Source of the DNA: an uncultured Lachnospiraceae bacterium
GTDB taxonomy: Bacteria > Bacillota > Clostridia > Lachnospirales > Lachnospiraceae
Direction: 5' to 3'
Assembly: GCA_934352055.1 (NCBI GenBank)
Contig: CAKRJY010000001.1
Span: 248,001-312,000, forward strand
DNA length: 64,000 nucleotides
Shown: positions 35,201 to 44,495 of the stretch, one piece after another
How positions within the stretch are numbered: position 1 is the stretch's first letter
Layout of the letters: each line of letters starts with the position of its first letter
Notes under the pieces: model-generated
Database searches by the model: none
Told to the model about the DNA's origin: nothing
The model's input: the letters and a program-made list of their open reading frames with translations, nothing else
Made by a program: the position numbers and the translations under genes

Positions 35201-36486
35201 TAAGCCACCTCTTTTGCTTCCTGCTCCTTTGCGATCAGATCGCGCTCATATACCTTAAAGAATGGACGATATACCACCCATGCCACGATAAAGGCAATGA
35301 CCGGAATCAGGATATTAGTCCAGGATAAGGTACACAAGTATGGTGATACGCCGACCGGTAAGGTCGCTGTGATCATGGTAAACGCCGGTTTAAAGAAGCC
35401 GACCATATAGCCAAAGTAGCAAATGATCATGGTGATCAATGGGTTGATCACAAATGGAATGGCAAGTGTCGGATTATACATGATCGGATAACCGAAAGTC
35501 GCCGGTTCATTGATATTAAAGATACCCGGTACAACTGCCGCCTTGCTGACTGCCTTGATCTGCTCAGACTTGGAGAAGAGTCCCATGACGCAAAGTGCCA
35601 AGGTGTTTCCCGTTCCACCACAGCAGTTCATGATACCAAACAGAGCGACCGGTACAAAGACGAGGGCTTCCCCCTTAGATACATGCTCAGCATTGTTGGC
35701 TATGTACTCCATAAGCGGTGCCATAATAGCGATATAAACAACCATGGTTCCATGGATACCAAAAGTCCAGAGGACATTTGCGACCAATACGACAATGATG
35801 ATACCCGATACGCTAGTCAGTGCACCAAGCGGTGCAGATAAGAGATAAGAGATCGCGTATGGCAAAGAAATCGTCATGACATTCAAGCAGATGCTTCCGA
35901 TCGTATGCCAGATCGCGATGTTGATAACCAGTGGAATCAAAGATGCAAAGGTGTCCTGCAAAAATTTTGGCACGACATCCGGCATCTTGATCATCAGATG
36001 ATGCTTTTCACAAAAATGCGCCATCTTGACGGTACAAAGCGAAATGATGATGGCTGTGAACATACCGACTGCACCCAGGCAGGAGTTGTCAATACCGGTA
36101 AAACTGCTTCCATCTGCCAGTTCTACGGTCTTGATCGGTCCAGCAACAATCAAAAAAATCAGCATAGCATTTAATGCGTTGGTCAGCGCCTGCATCTTAA
36201 GCGACTTGGCATAAGAATAGGCGATGGTAAATGCCATATAAACAGAGATCAACCCCATAGACAGATCATATGGTACCAATAAGATATTATAGATTGCATC
36301 GTCTGTCGTCCACGCCCCAAAGAAAGTCGGGATGATCGCGATCAACTGGAAGATAGCGCCGATCAGGATGATGCCCATCGCCATCATCATACCGGCAGAT
36401 ACTGCTGCGATCGCTTTGTTGCCCGCACATTTTTCGCCTATGGATTTTACTTTTTGCATGAATTTGCTTTCATATAAATTACTCAT
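35200..36486 (-). CDS. celB: PTS lactose/cellobiose-family IIC permease
   Basis: A 428-residue membrane protein of the Lac/Cel PTS family with about ten membrane segments. It translocates the sugar while IIB phosphorylates it. Typical stretches include GIHGTMVVYIAIMAPLMEY, the NCCGGTGNTLAL loop and FNINEPATFGYPIM, the last being the sugar-binding INEP motif. Neighbouring IIA, IIB and a phospho-beta-glucosidase point to cellobiose or a related beta-glucoside. AAGGAGA precedes the start; 42 bases separate it from IIB. Confidence 0.95.
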   Translation of the reverse strand: MSNLYESKFMQKVKSIGEKCAGNKAIAAVSAGMMMAMGIILIGAIFQLIAIIPTFFGAWTTDDAIYNILLVPYDLSMGLISVYMAFTIAYSYAKSLKMQALTNALNAMLIFLIVAGPIKTVELADGSSFTGIDNSCLGAVGMFTAIIISLCTVKMAHFCEKHHLMIKMPDVVPKFLQDTFASLIPLVINIAIWHTIGSICLNVMTISLPYAISYLLSAPLGALTSVSGIIIVVLVANVLWTFGIHGTMVVYIAIMAPLMEYIANNAEHVSKGEALVFVPVALFGIMNCCGGTGNTLALCVMGLFSKSEQIKAVSKAAVVPGIFNINEPATFGYPIMYNPTLAIPFVINPLITMIICYFGYMVGFFKPAFTMITATLPVGVSPYLCTLSWTNILIPVIAFIVAWVVYRPFFKVYERDLIAKEQEAKEVA

Positions 36487-36528
36487 ATCCTTCTCCTTTT
36501 TCCTTTCCCTAAAAACCCTTACCAGATA

Positions 36529-36831
36529 TTACTGTGGATAGATCTCATCCACCTGTTTCATGATGTTTTCTACATTACCTATGGCGTAATCATAGGCTGC
36601 GATCACAGCGATCGGCATCTGTGTTACCTGTGCAATCTCTTCCTTTTTATAAGACACCTGCGGTCCTAAAAGGATTACATCATAATTTTTGTAGGAATCT
36701 TCGTATGCGGACATCCCCACCGCGTCGATCTTGAGATCAATGCCTTTGTCCTCTGCATACTTTTCCATTTTCTTCATAAGAATCCCGGTTGACATGCCCC
36801 CAGCGCATATCAATAACACTTTCCTTTCCAT
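36529..36831 (-). CDS. celA: PTS lactose/cellobiose-family IIB
   Basis: A 100-residue IIB domain. The phosphorylated Cys9 sits in the P-loop LLICAGGMSTG, which is the CelA form. It accepts phosphate from IIA and gives it to the sugar held by IIC. It follows the IIA gene with a 9-base gap and a GGAGG site within that gap. Confidence 0.95.
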   Translation of the reverse strand: MERKVLLICAGGMSTGILMKKMEKYAEDKGIDLKIDAVGMSAYEDSYKNYDVILLGPQVSYKKEEIAQVTQMPIAVIAAYDYAIGNVENIMKQVDEIYPQ

Positions 36832-36840
36832 ATGCCCTCC

Positions 36841-37161
36841 TTATTTTTCCTTATATAAAAGGATCATTTCCTTGATGAGATCCCCCGCTAATGCACTTCC
36901 CATCAGATGATCCTGTGCATGGCAAAGCAGAATGCTGACGCTGTCCACTTGACCTTTTGCATCCATCTGCAAGAGTTTCCGGTGCGCCTCATGGGCTGTC
37001 TGTAAACTCTTTTCCGCGCTTTCCATCAGTTGATCCGCCTGTGCAAAATCCTTCTTTTTGGCAGCCTGTAAGGCTTCAAATGCCGCCGATCTGGCTGCTC
37101 CGGAATTGGCAATGATCAACATGGAAATCTCTTCCAATTCTTCCTGTAATTCCTCGCTCAT
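36841..37161 (-). CDS. celC: PTS lactose/cellobiose-family IIA
   Basis: A 106-residue, three-helix IIA. The conserved HAQDHLM motif (His81 and His85) contains the phosphorylated His, and the N-terminal IIANSGAARS and helix AHEAHRKLLQ match the family; it normally forms a trimer. It takes phosphate from HPr. It lies 16 bases after the regulator gene, so all PTS genes appear to be read from the regulator's promoter. Confidence 0.95.
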   Translation of the reverse strand: MSEELQEELEEISMLIIANSGAARSAAFEALQAAKKKDFAQADQLMESAEKSLQTAHEAHRKLLQMDAKGQVDSVSILLCHAQDHLMGSALAGDLIKEMILLYKEK

Positions 37162-37177
37162 AGTAACCTCCTTTGTT

Positions 37178-39751
37178 TTATATCTGATATATGATCATCA
37201 GCATATTTGCTGCCTCGTCGTCACTAAAGATGATGTGAAAAGCCTTTTCCATCGGTCTTAGCATACGGAGCAACTGCTGAAACTCTTTGTGATATTGATG
37301 CAGGATCGCCTTGCGCTTTGGATTTTCGGGAGAAGTCTCCCCAGATGCCAAACGCTCAATACAACAGGCGGTGTGAACCAGGAGTCCCATCTGTGCATCC
37401 TGCGTCATATGTTTTAATTTCTGATCGACCTCCTGTAAAAATGCTTCTACCGATGTCTCTACCTTTTTGATCTCCACATGGCTAAACTGCCCGGCAAGAT
37501 ACTGATAGACTTCCTGATGATCGACCTCATAGTCCTTGGACTCGGTCTTTCGCAAAAGTTCCGGCAAACGTTCTTTAGGTGTTGTAAAAACCTCCGTGAT
37601 CGAGCAGAAAGGAATGGAATATAACTTTGGATCAAAGGTTCCCACCACACAAAGTATGGTTCCTCGCCGCATCAGGTCACGAAATGCCTCCTGCAAAGCT
37701 TTGGGATCGCTCATGGATAAAGGAATGACCTGCACATCCTCCATGTGACCGTAGCGCTCAATATAGGTCTTTAATTCCTCCGCGCCACCCTTGCCCGTAG
37801 TGCATAAAGTGATGAGATATTTCTCATGGCTGGTAGCAAAATCACCGACACTTTTCATGGCATCCCGATAAACGGCATCCAAGTTGGATGAGATCATCGC
37901 CTTTCTCGCCAACTCGATTCCCATAGTCGTCACCGGTACCGGGAAAAGACGGATCATAATACCGGTCTCCGCAGATATCTGCTCTACTACCTTAGACACA
38001 AGATCACTGTCATAAACGATGAACACACCTTGTTTTTGCTCAATCTCCAAAATACATTTTTTCAAGGACTCATAGATCTGCGCCTCGCTCTGCCGGTGTG
38101 ATACCTCAAAGGAAAAAATATGGTCAAACCCTGTGATTTCTGTGATCGTACGCACAATGGATGCTGCAATATCCTTGCCATAAAAGGCATAGAGGATAGT
38201 CGTCTGCCCCTTGTCCGTCTGCTTTGGCGGTTCGTAGCACAAGAACATGGTGATTAGAATGACCTCGTCTATGGTCAGTTGCCTGCCATAGACCTCCTGT
38301 ATTTCCTCTGCAAAGGCAAGACTTAGCATATATTCCTGTTTGTATCTGGTAACGACTTCCGATATTTCCAACCGATCCATGGTCTCTGTCGTTTTTGTAC
38401 CATTCACTACATTTTTCATATGCAGACAAAGTCCAAAAAAGACGGAATCATCAATCTTTTTATTTCTGCTGTTTTCCACTTTTGTCAGAAATCTTTCCAC
38501 TATGTCGATCAAAGTCTCATCAACAATGAGTTCCAGTTCTTTCCGGCTGCGCACTCCATGGATCAGTTTTTGCTGATATTTGCCAAAGGCTCTTTCCACT
38601 TCAGTACTGAGCAGCATCTTGATATCCTCATTCTCAATGCCCTCCGACTCCAGTTGCTTTGCCTTTTGCCGCAATTCCTTGTAGATATTCTTAGTCTCTG
38701 TCTCACTGACACGCATTCGGCTACCGTCAAAGGTAAAGGTGCTGTTTTCCGGAATCAATCTTTCAATCTCCTCCCGCATCTGTCCGAAACGGGACATGCC
38801 CTGACGGATAGGCGGTTCAAAGTCACTAACATAGAGGGTGATCCTCTGATCATTTGCCAGTTCCCTCACATAGGCATTGGCACAACCAATCTTGATATCC
38901 CGCTTCAACTGTTGAAAATTTTCTGGACATTCATATAAAAGCAGGCAACGCATCAATTCTTCCTTTACGACCAGTTCCCTGCCTACCCGTGAGGCTTCAG
39001 TCGAAAACAGCGTCCGTATCATTTCCATACGTTCTTCGATCGGTCGCTCTGTGAGCCTCGGCATTGTAATAACGATCGGAAATTCACTCTGAAACTCCTC
39101 CTGCGCCGGCTGTGCATCCGGTGTGCAACTGGCAATCAAAAGCCCTTTTCTGCCGGGTTTTCCGCTGTAGGATGCGATCTCCCGCAAGAGCCCACCATCC
39201 AGGTACTGCACATTATCCATGTATAAGATACCGCTCTCCGCATCCTTTAACATACCGCTCTGCCGCTCGCCCATGAGTTTTTCCCTGGCATCTTTGGCAC
39301 TGCCCTGATAGTCCCTGCAATTCATCTGTAAGAAAGGACTCTCCGCCGAAAATATCTGTTTTACCAGACAATATTCGTAGATCAGGTGTGCAAATTCTTT
39401 CTTTCCGGTTCCCTTTTCTCCCACGATCAGAATATTCAGGCTTCTGCCCGGATATAAAACTGCTGCCTTGGCTAACTGGATCGGATGCTGTAAACTACCC
39501 TGCCATCCTGTCATCTTGCAAAAACATTCTTTCTCATCCCCCTGGCTGACACCGGCAATGGAATAAAGAACCGGTCTGCCATTGGATTTATGTACCCTTC
39601 CCTCTTCCACGAGGGCGTTCAAAAGGCTGCTGACATTGGTTCGCTGTAATGATAGCGCCTGTGCGATATATGTCGTTGACACACCTCCCTCTTGTTCTGC
39701 CGTATCATGCATCTGAATAAAGTCATAGATCTTTTCTTTGTTTGATTTCAT
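37178..39751 (-). CDS. LevR-like PRD regulator with a degenerate AAA+ domain
   Basis: An 857-residue regulator laid out like LevR: winged helix (about 1-65), AAA+ domain (about 85-330), PRD1 with FGLCLHMKNV (about 420-510), an IIA-Man-like domain, an IIB-Gat-like domain (LCTTGKGGAEELK) and PRD2 with GLLVHTACCIERL at the end. Walker A is GEKGTGKK. The sigma-54-contacting GAFTGA loop is missing: KLMGERQSGMLKDAESG stands in its place, and Walker B reads YMDNVQ where DE is expected. The IIA-like domain has YGKD where its His would be. It probably controls the operon by PTS phosphorylation of the PRDs but not as a normal sigma-54 activator. It is the first gene of the operon. Confidence 0.88.
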   Translation of the reverse strand: MKSNKEKIYDFIQMHDTAEQEGGVSTTYIAQALSLQRTNVSSLLNALVEEGRVHKSNGRPVLYSIAGVSQGDEKECFCKMTGWQGSLQHPIQLAKAAVLYPGRSLNILIVGEKGTGKKEFAHLIYEYCLVKQIFSAESPFLQMNCRDYQGSAKDAREKLMGERQSGMLKDAESGILYMDNVQYLDGGLLREIASYSGKPGRKGLLIASCTPDAQPAQEEFQSEFPIVITMPRLTERPIEERMEMIRTLFSTEASRVGRELVVKEELMRCLLLYECPENFQQLKRDIKIGCANAYVRELANDQRITLYVSDFEPPIRQGMSRFGQMREEIERLIPENSTFTFDGSRMRVSETETKNIYKELRQKAKQLESEGIENEDIKMLLSTEVERAFGKYQQKLIHGVRSRKELELIVDETLIDIVERFLTKVENSRNKKIDDSVFFGLCLHMKNVVNGTKTTETMDRLEISEVVTRYKQEYMLSLAFAEEIQEVYGRQLTIDEVILITMFLCYEPPKQTDKGQTTILYAFYGKDIAASIVRTITEITGFDHIFSFEVSHRQSEAQIYESLKKCILEIEQKQGVFIVYDSDLVSKVVEQISAETGIMIRLFPVPVTTMGIELARKAMISSNLDAVYRDAMKSVGDFATSHEKYLITLCTTGKGGAEELKTYIERYGHMEDVQVIPLSMSDPKALQEAFRDLMRRGTILCVVGTFDPKLYSIPFCSITEVFTTPKERLPELLRKTESKDYEVDHQEVYQYLAGQFSHVEIKKVETSVEAFLQEVDQKLKHMTQDAQMGLLVHTACCIERLASGETSPENPKRKAILHQYHKEFQQLLRMLRPMEKAFHIIFSDDEAANMLMIIYQI

Positions 39752-39798
39752 AAGCTGATCTCCTCTGCTTCTTTCTTACTGTATATACAAGAAGAACT

Positions 39799-39988
39799 AT
39801 ACACTTTATACAATAGGAAATCTACCACAACCTATTTTTATCGTCAAAGCGCTTAGTGTATGGTATTTTTCAAGTAATTTATATACATAAATATGGTAAA
39901 TTTGCATAATCCCTCATATTTTTTGTATATTTTCTTTTATCTTTATGCTTAGTGTATATGTTTTATACCATTGGAACATCTAGTGTAT
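39799..39988. repeat. Repeated AGTGTAT motifs upstream of the PTS operon
   Basis: AGTGTAT occurs at 39855-39861, 39951-39957 and 39982-39988, and its inverse ATACACT at 39799-39805. The first two share the 11-mer GCTTAGTGTAT, 96 bases apart. The spacing and orientation suggest binding sites for the LevR-like regulator. The stretch 39752-40078 holds no gene. Confidence 0.45.
39819..39857 (-). promoter_or_regulatory. Sigma-A-like promoter and cre-like site of the PTS operon
   Basis: On the minus strand TTGACG (39842-39847) and TAGATT (39819-39824) are 17 bases apart, a sigma-A rather than a -24/-12 promoter. TCAAAGCGCTTAGT (39844-39857, plus strand) matches 12 of 14 positions of the cre consensus TGWAARCGYTWNCW and overlaps the -35 box, where CcpA would repress. 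Confidence 0.55.
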
Positions 39989-40026
39989 AAAAAAACGGAT
40001 ACGTCTGGTCTTCCAAACGTATCCGT
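39989..40026 (-). terminator. Terminator of the alpha/beta hydrolase gene
   Basis: ACGGATACGT (39995-40004) and ACGTATCCGT (40017-40026) form a perfect 10-base stem. On the minus strand it is followed by TTTTTTTATA. Confidence 0.92.
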
Positions 40027-40078
40027 CTTTCATTTTTCTTCTTATTTTCTCCATGGATGATCTTGACATCCCAAATTT

Positions 40079-40975
40079 CTACACCATATATTTTCGGAAG
40101 AATGCACATTCATCCTGATTGATCTCTTTTGCCTCTTCCAGATTCATATTGACATGGCAGACATGTGCCATATATTTTTTATCCTCTGTGCCATAGCATT
40201 TCTGCACACAGGCAATGCCCTTGTCTGTCAAAAAATCATACATTGGCTTTGCATTTTCCTTCAAAAAGTCATAATAGGATGTCATGACATAGGTCGGTGG
40301 GTAACTCGCTGTAATATGCCCAAGCACATCCAGTCTTTCATCAGAAAAATCAAAATCTTTTCCCAGATAATCGCCATATAAGGCTTTGTTCATCTTATTC
40401 ACCTTGCCATCTTTATCCACAATCGAAAGGACATACATGCCACAGTTCAGACCTATGGCGCGTATGGTAATTGCCTGTGGCACTGTGAATGGAAATAATT
40501 TTGCGTAGTCCGCATTGGTCGCGATGGCAGCATACTGGCTCGTCATCTGCGCTCCTGCCGAATCTCCCACCATAAAGACATTATTCAAATCCATGTGATA
40601 TTCTTCGGCATGTTTTACCATCCACTCCAGCACCATATTGGTTTCCATCAACTGCATCGGAAATTTAGCATCCGGTGCCAGATGATAATTAAAGTTGACA
40701 AAAATAAATCCCTGCTGGGCTAAATACATACCATAGAACTTATAAATCTCTTTTGTTCCATAGACATAACCGCCGCCATGGATACTGACGATTACCGGCA
40801 AGAGTCCCTGCGTATCCTTAGGATAGTAGACATCCAATAGATTATAGTTATCGTTGTTTTCCACATAAGGAACATCATAAATTGCCGTCACATCTTCCGG
40901 TGCAACTAAATTGGCATCTCGCTTAGCATCTGCCTTTCCTGCTGTTAATTGAAACATTTTCCCAATAAATGACAT
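40079..40975 (-). CDS. Alpha/beta hydrolase of the hormone-sensitive-lipase type
   Basis: A 298-residue cytoplasmic hydrolase. HGGGYVYG is the oxyanion-hole motif of the HSL (family IV) esterases and GDSAGAQ is the nucleophile elbow with the catalytic Ser. A C-terminal Asp in SYYDFLKEN and His in HVCHVNM complete the triad. Such enzymes cleave short acyl esters, including acetylated sugars, so removal of acetyl groups from plant glycans is possible beside the beta-glucoside operon, but it has its own promoter and terminator. No signal peptide is seen. Confidence 0.87.
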   Translation of the reverse strand: MSFIGKMFQLTAGKADAKRDANLVAPEDVTAIYDVPYVENNDNYNLLDVYYPKDTQGLLPVIVSIHGGGYVYGTKEIYKFYGMYLAQQGFIFVNFNYHLAPDAKFPMQLMETNMVLEWMVKHAEEYHMDLNNVFMVGDSAGAQMTSQYAAIATNADYAKLFPFTVPQAITIRAIGLNCGMYVLSIVDKDGKVNKMNKALYGDYLGKDFDFSDERLDVLGHITASYPPTYVMTSYYDFLKENAKPMYDFLTDKGIACVQKCYGTEDKKYMAHVCHVNMNLEEAKEINQDECAFFRKYMV

Positions 40976-41008
40976 ATACCTCTCCTATCTCCGCGCTTTT
41001 TGAACATT

Positions 41009-41062
41009 CAAAAAAGTGCAGTCTCTGCTATTTGTTACACTCATTCTAACAGATACTGCACT
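41009..41062 (-). terminator. Terminator of the two-component operon
   Basis: AAGTGCAGT (41013-41021) and ACTGCACTT (41054-41062) close a longer imperfect stem that also pairs TCTG with CAGA. TTTTTTG follows on the minus strand. Confidence 0.75.
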
Positions 41063-41143
41063 TCTGGTTTATTAATTTTTTATGCTTTTTTGTAAGTATT
41101 TTAGTGATTATTTACGTTATTTCAAGTATTTTGCAAAGCCATT

Positions 41144-43588
41144 CTAAGCCTGCTTCTTCATTGTGACTGTGATTTTAAAGAGATCTCCGTCAATCGCAAT
41201 GGAAAGCCGTCCATCCATAAGTTCCGTCAAGCTCTGCGCGATGGAAAGTCCAAGACCATGGCCTTCGGTATTTCTCGATGCATCTCCTCTGACGAATCGT
41301 TCCATCAATTCATCGCTTGTAATATTCAGTGGATATTTTGAAATATTTTTAAATGTCATGTTCACTTCATCGCCAGTATCTGTCACATCCACATAGACTC
41401 TAGTATGCTCCTGTGTGTATTTGCAGATATTTGTCATGATATTATCAAAAACACGCCACAGATGTCTGCCATCTGCCATAATATTCGCAGGTACTTCGGA
41501 TTCATTTACCACAATATCAATATTTTTCTTTTGCAGTTTTTCCTGATATTCTCCTACAATCTGCGAGATCATGACCGCCGCATCACAGGCTTCCATATGC
41601 ATTTCCACATTGCCGGTAGATGCCTTAGAGGCTTCTAATAAGTCTTCAATCAATTTTTTCAAACGCGCTGACTGACGATCTAAAACATCAACATATTCCC
41701 TTACCGTTGGTTCTGAAACATTTTCTTTTTTTATCAGATCCACATAATTGATGATAGATGTAAGCGGCGTCTTAATATCATGAGACACATTCGTAATCAG
41801 TTCCGTTTTCAGGCGTTCGCTCTTCATCTGTTCTGCTACTGCAATCGCAATCCCCTCACCTACATGATTGATATCTTCGCCATGCTCTCTCAGAGGCGCA
41901 ATCATGTGTGTTGTATCAATCGGTTCATTATAATTGCCGTTTGCCACGCGTTTGCCGCCGTCTTTTAATTTCTTTGCCATAAAAACGAAATAGTAGATAA
42001 CAAAAGTCTCTACAATCTTATATAGGAAGAAGAAGAAAAATCCCGGGCTCATCATACCGGCGGCTGCCAGTACAAAAAGTTCCACCAAGCCAAGGATCAG
42101 AAGTCCAACGGCAAGTCTGACAGAAAGTTTTACATTTTCCTGAATCATACGTTTTATGTTCTTGATCGGATCAAGCAGCCAACGGCGGATGAATGCTGCA
42201 ATATAGTGCAAAAATGTATACTTCCAGAACTGCCCTGACTTGATACGGCTTGCCGTACTCATGCTAAAGGCAAGCGCCAAAAGTTGCCACAGACAAGCCA
42301 CGACGATCGATAAAGTGATCAGTTCTGTTTCTCCCAAAACTCCCTCATAATATAAGGCTACAACACCGACATTGCCGACCACACCAAAGGAAACGCCAAG
42401 TACTGCCAGTATACCGTAGATAACATACGGAATACGATCCATCAATCGCAAATGGATCTCATCACCCTCTCTGCGATGTCCGGACATGGTCATCAGGGAA
42501 ACAAAAGATATGATAAATAAGATAAGGGCGATCAAAAAGACCGGTAAATATATTTTTTGCATCGTGCTGAGCATACATGTCAAAACATATGGAATCCAAA
42601 GGTAGTCGCTCTGTCCGTCCGCAAAAGTGACACTGTCAGCTTCTTTTTGCAAACGACTCAATAGCGTTGGGATATTTTTCAGGTACACGTCACTCTGGAT
42701 ACTCTGTCCATTACTGAGTCTTCCGATGGCTGTCACAGCCACCTCTTTATAATCCGGTTTTACCATTTCCATCTGCTCATCTGTCAGTGAAGGAGTCCCG
42801 CTGGCAGCCTGAAAAGTCCACGCCAGATCCGGTATGCTGTAAACACGATAAAATACATAGGTTCCTTCCGGCGGAATCTCACCTTTTATGAGCGCATTTG
42901 CATCATTTCCTGCATTTTCGTCAGTATTTGACTCAGATCCTGACATAGCATCAAGATCTGTGGAACTAACGCTTGTATCGTCCGTCACAATATCTTCTAC
43001 CTCATCCTCTGCATCCTCATCATAACTATAATACTGAAGGACATCGCCACCGGCATTCTCGCTGAGGTAGAGTTCATCCTCCAGGGAATCATTGGTATGG
43101 CGATATACAACATCGGTTAACATACTTCTCCAAGAATCTATATTATAGTTGTAGGTATTTTCTGCGCAGTAGACATTCTGGTAGACCCCACTTGCATCCT
43201 TATGATTGCCTTCCTGTAACCATTGGATTAGTTTCTCATCACCATAGATAAAGGCGTTCTGTCTGTCTACATGAAAAGTTTCCTCCTGACCGGACACGTT
43301 AAAGGTAATCTGTTCGACCGCATAGGATAGAGAAGACCCTTCCAGGGCATCCCATGAAGTACCATTATTCTCCTTTGCATTTTCCACCAGATAGGCCGTG
43401 TAATGTGCAAGCATAACCTCCTGCATCTCCTGTGCCATGGCATCATCCGTATGATTGCCATACTCGGAACGCAGACCAATGCTGACAATCATCATAATAC
43501 CGCCCAGAATCGTAGCTAAGCCGGTCAATGTCGCAGCAACAAGGGCTGCTATCTTAAATCCCGTTCTTCCTTTCCAATTATTTTTCAT
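41144..43588 (-). CDS. Membrane sensor histidine kinase
   Basis: An 814-residue kinase. One N-terminal membrane segment (about 13-38) is followed by an external domain of roughly 310 residues with an acidic, Ser/Asp-rich stretch (about 195-230). A cluster of five membrane segments follows, then the catalytic core: NVSHDIKTPLTSIINY with the phosphorylated His, the N box NIMTNICKYTQE, and GHGLGLSIAQS. The ligand is unknown. It is 60 bases after its response regulator on the same strand. Confidence 0.93.
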   Translation of the reverse strand: MKNNWKGRTGFKIAALVAATLTGLATILGGIMMIVSIGLRSEYGNHTDDAMAQEMQEVMLAHYTAYLVENAKENNGTSWDALEGSSLSYAVEQITFNVSGQEETFHVDRQNAFIYGDEKLIQWLQEGNHKDASGVYQNVYCAENTYNYNIDSWRSMLTDVVYRHTNDSLEDELYLSENAGGDVLQYYSYDEDAEDEVEDIVTDDTSVSSTDLDAMSGSESNTDENAGNDANALIKGEIPPEGTYVFYRVYSIPDLAWTFQAASGTPSLTDEQMEMVKPDYKEVAVTAIGRLSNGQSIQSDVYLKNIPTLLSRLQKEADSVTFADGQSDYLWIPYVLTCMLSTMQKIYLPVFLIALILFIISFVSLMTMSGHRREGDEIHLRLMDRIPYVIYGILAVLGVSFGVVGNVGVVALYYEGVLGETELITLSIVVACLWQLLALAFSMSTASRIKSGQFWKYTFLHYIAAFIRRWLLDPIKNIKRMIQENVKLSVRLAVGLLILGLVELFVLAAAGMMSPGFFFFFLYKIVETFVIYYFVFMAKKLKDGGKRVANGNYNEPIDTTHMIAPLREHGEDINHVGEGIAIAVAEQMKSERLKTELITNVSHDIKTPLTSIINYVDLIKKENVSEPTVREYVDVLDRQSARLKKLIEDLLEASKASTGNVEMHMEACDAAVMISQIVGEYQEKLQKKNIDIVVNESEVPANIMADGRHLWRVFDNIMTNICKYTQEHTRVYVDVTDTGDEVNMTFKNISKYPLNITSDELMERFVRGDASRNTEGHGLGLSIAQSLTELMDGRLSIAIDGDLFKITVTMKKQA

Positions 43589-43648
43589 ATCATTGTCCTC
43601 GCTTTTCTTCCTCTATTATTTCGTACTGGCAGTTTTGGCTTATAAATC

Positions 43649-44350
43649 CTATTTGTCCTCCACTTTATAACCTCTTCCCCACACCACTTTTACATATCTT
43701 GGTTCTGCCGGATTATATTCGAGTTTTTCGCGCAAATGACGGATATGGACAGCCACGGTATTCTCCGTGCCAAAAGCATCCTCTTTCCAGACCTGTTCAT
43801 AGATCTGCGCCGGAGAAAAGACCTTGCCCGGATGCATCATAAGAAGATGCAAAATGTCGTATTCCGTTCTGGTCAGATTTACCAGTTCGCCATCAAGTGT
43901 CACCTCTTTTGCACGATCATTTAACACAATTGGACCAATGGTAATCAAACCGTCTTCGTCAGAAAACACGGTATGGTTTCCACCAAGCTGCATATAGCGA
44001 CGCAGTTGGGATTTTACTCTTGCCTGCAGTTCCACCGGATTGAATGGTTTGGTCACATAATCATCTGCTCCAACATTTAATCCCAACACCTTATCGGTAT
44101 CTTCGCTTTTTGCGGTAAGTAAAATAATCGGTACGTTCGAGGTCTCTCGAATTTTTGCCATAGTCTGAATCCCATCCATTCTAGGCATCATTACATCTAA
44201 CAGAACAAGATGGATTTCTGTTGTCTCTAAAACTTCTAGTGCTTCGATTCCATCATAGGCAGTAAAAACCGCATATCCCTCACTTTCCAAATAAATCTTC
44301 AATGCAGAAACAATATCTTTTTCATCATCACAAACTAGTACGTTTACCAT
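43649..44350 (-). CDS. OmpR-family response regulator
   Basis: A 233-residue regulator. The receiver domain shows VCDDEKD, the phosphoacceptor Asp in LLDVMMPRMDG, the Thr in ILLTAK and the Lys in YVTKPF. The C-terminal winged helix (about 130-230) ends in the typical EDAFGTENTVAVHIRHLREKL followed by VWGRGYK. It is upstream of its cognate kinase and should be phosphorylated by it. Targets cannot be inferred from the window. Confidence 0.95.
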   Translation of the reverse strand: MVNVLVCDDEKDIVSALKIYLESEGYAVFTAYDGIEALEVLETTEIHLVLLDVMMPRMDGIQTMAKIRETSNVPIILLTAKSEDTDKVLGLNVGADDYVTKPFNPVELQARVKSQLRRYMQLGGNHTVFSDEDGLITIGPIVLNDRAKEVTLDGELVNLTRTEYDILHLLMMHPGKVFSPAQIYEQVWKEDAFGTENTVAVHIRHLREKLEYNPAEPRYVKVVWGRGYKVEDK

Positions 44351-44397
44351 GTCACCCTCCAGAGAATTACTGTTATGCCAATTGTTGTCTTATGACA

Positions 44398-44450
44398 AGA
44401 AAAAACCGCCACAACATGTATTGATTAATCATATACATATTGTAGCGGTT
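44398..44450 (-). terminator. Terminator of the EF-G-like gene
   Basis: AACCGC (44404-44409) pairs with GCGGTT (44445-44450), and the stem continues with ACAA/TTGT and ATGTAT/ATACAT around an AT-rich loop. TTTTTT follows on the minus strand. Confidence 0.85.
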
Positions 44451-44495
44451 CATCATTTAATTTCCAAGTAGGGAACTCTTTAAGACTTTCTTAAA

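Noticed and set aside
28850..39751. Integrative element carrying the PTS operon
   Set aside because: No integrase, transposase, att-like direct repeats or tRNA at either end. The operon may still be transferred, but no mobile element is visible.
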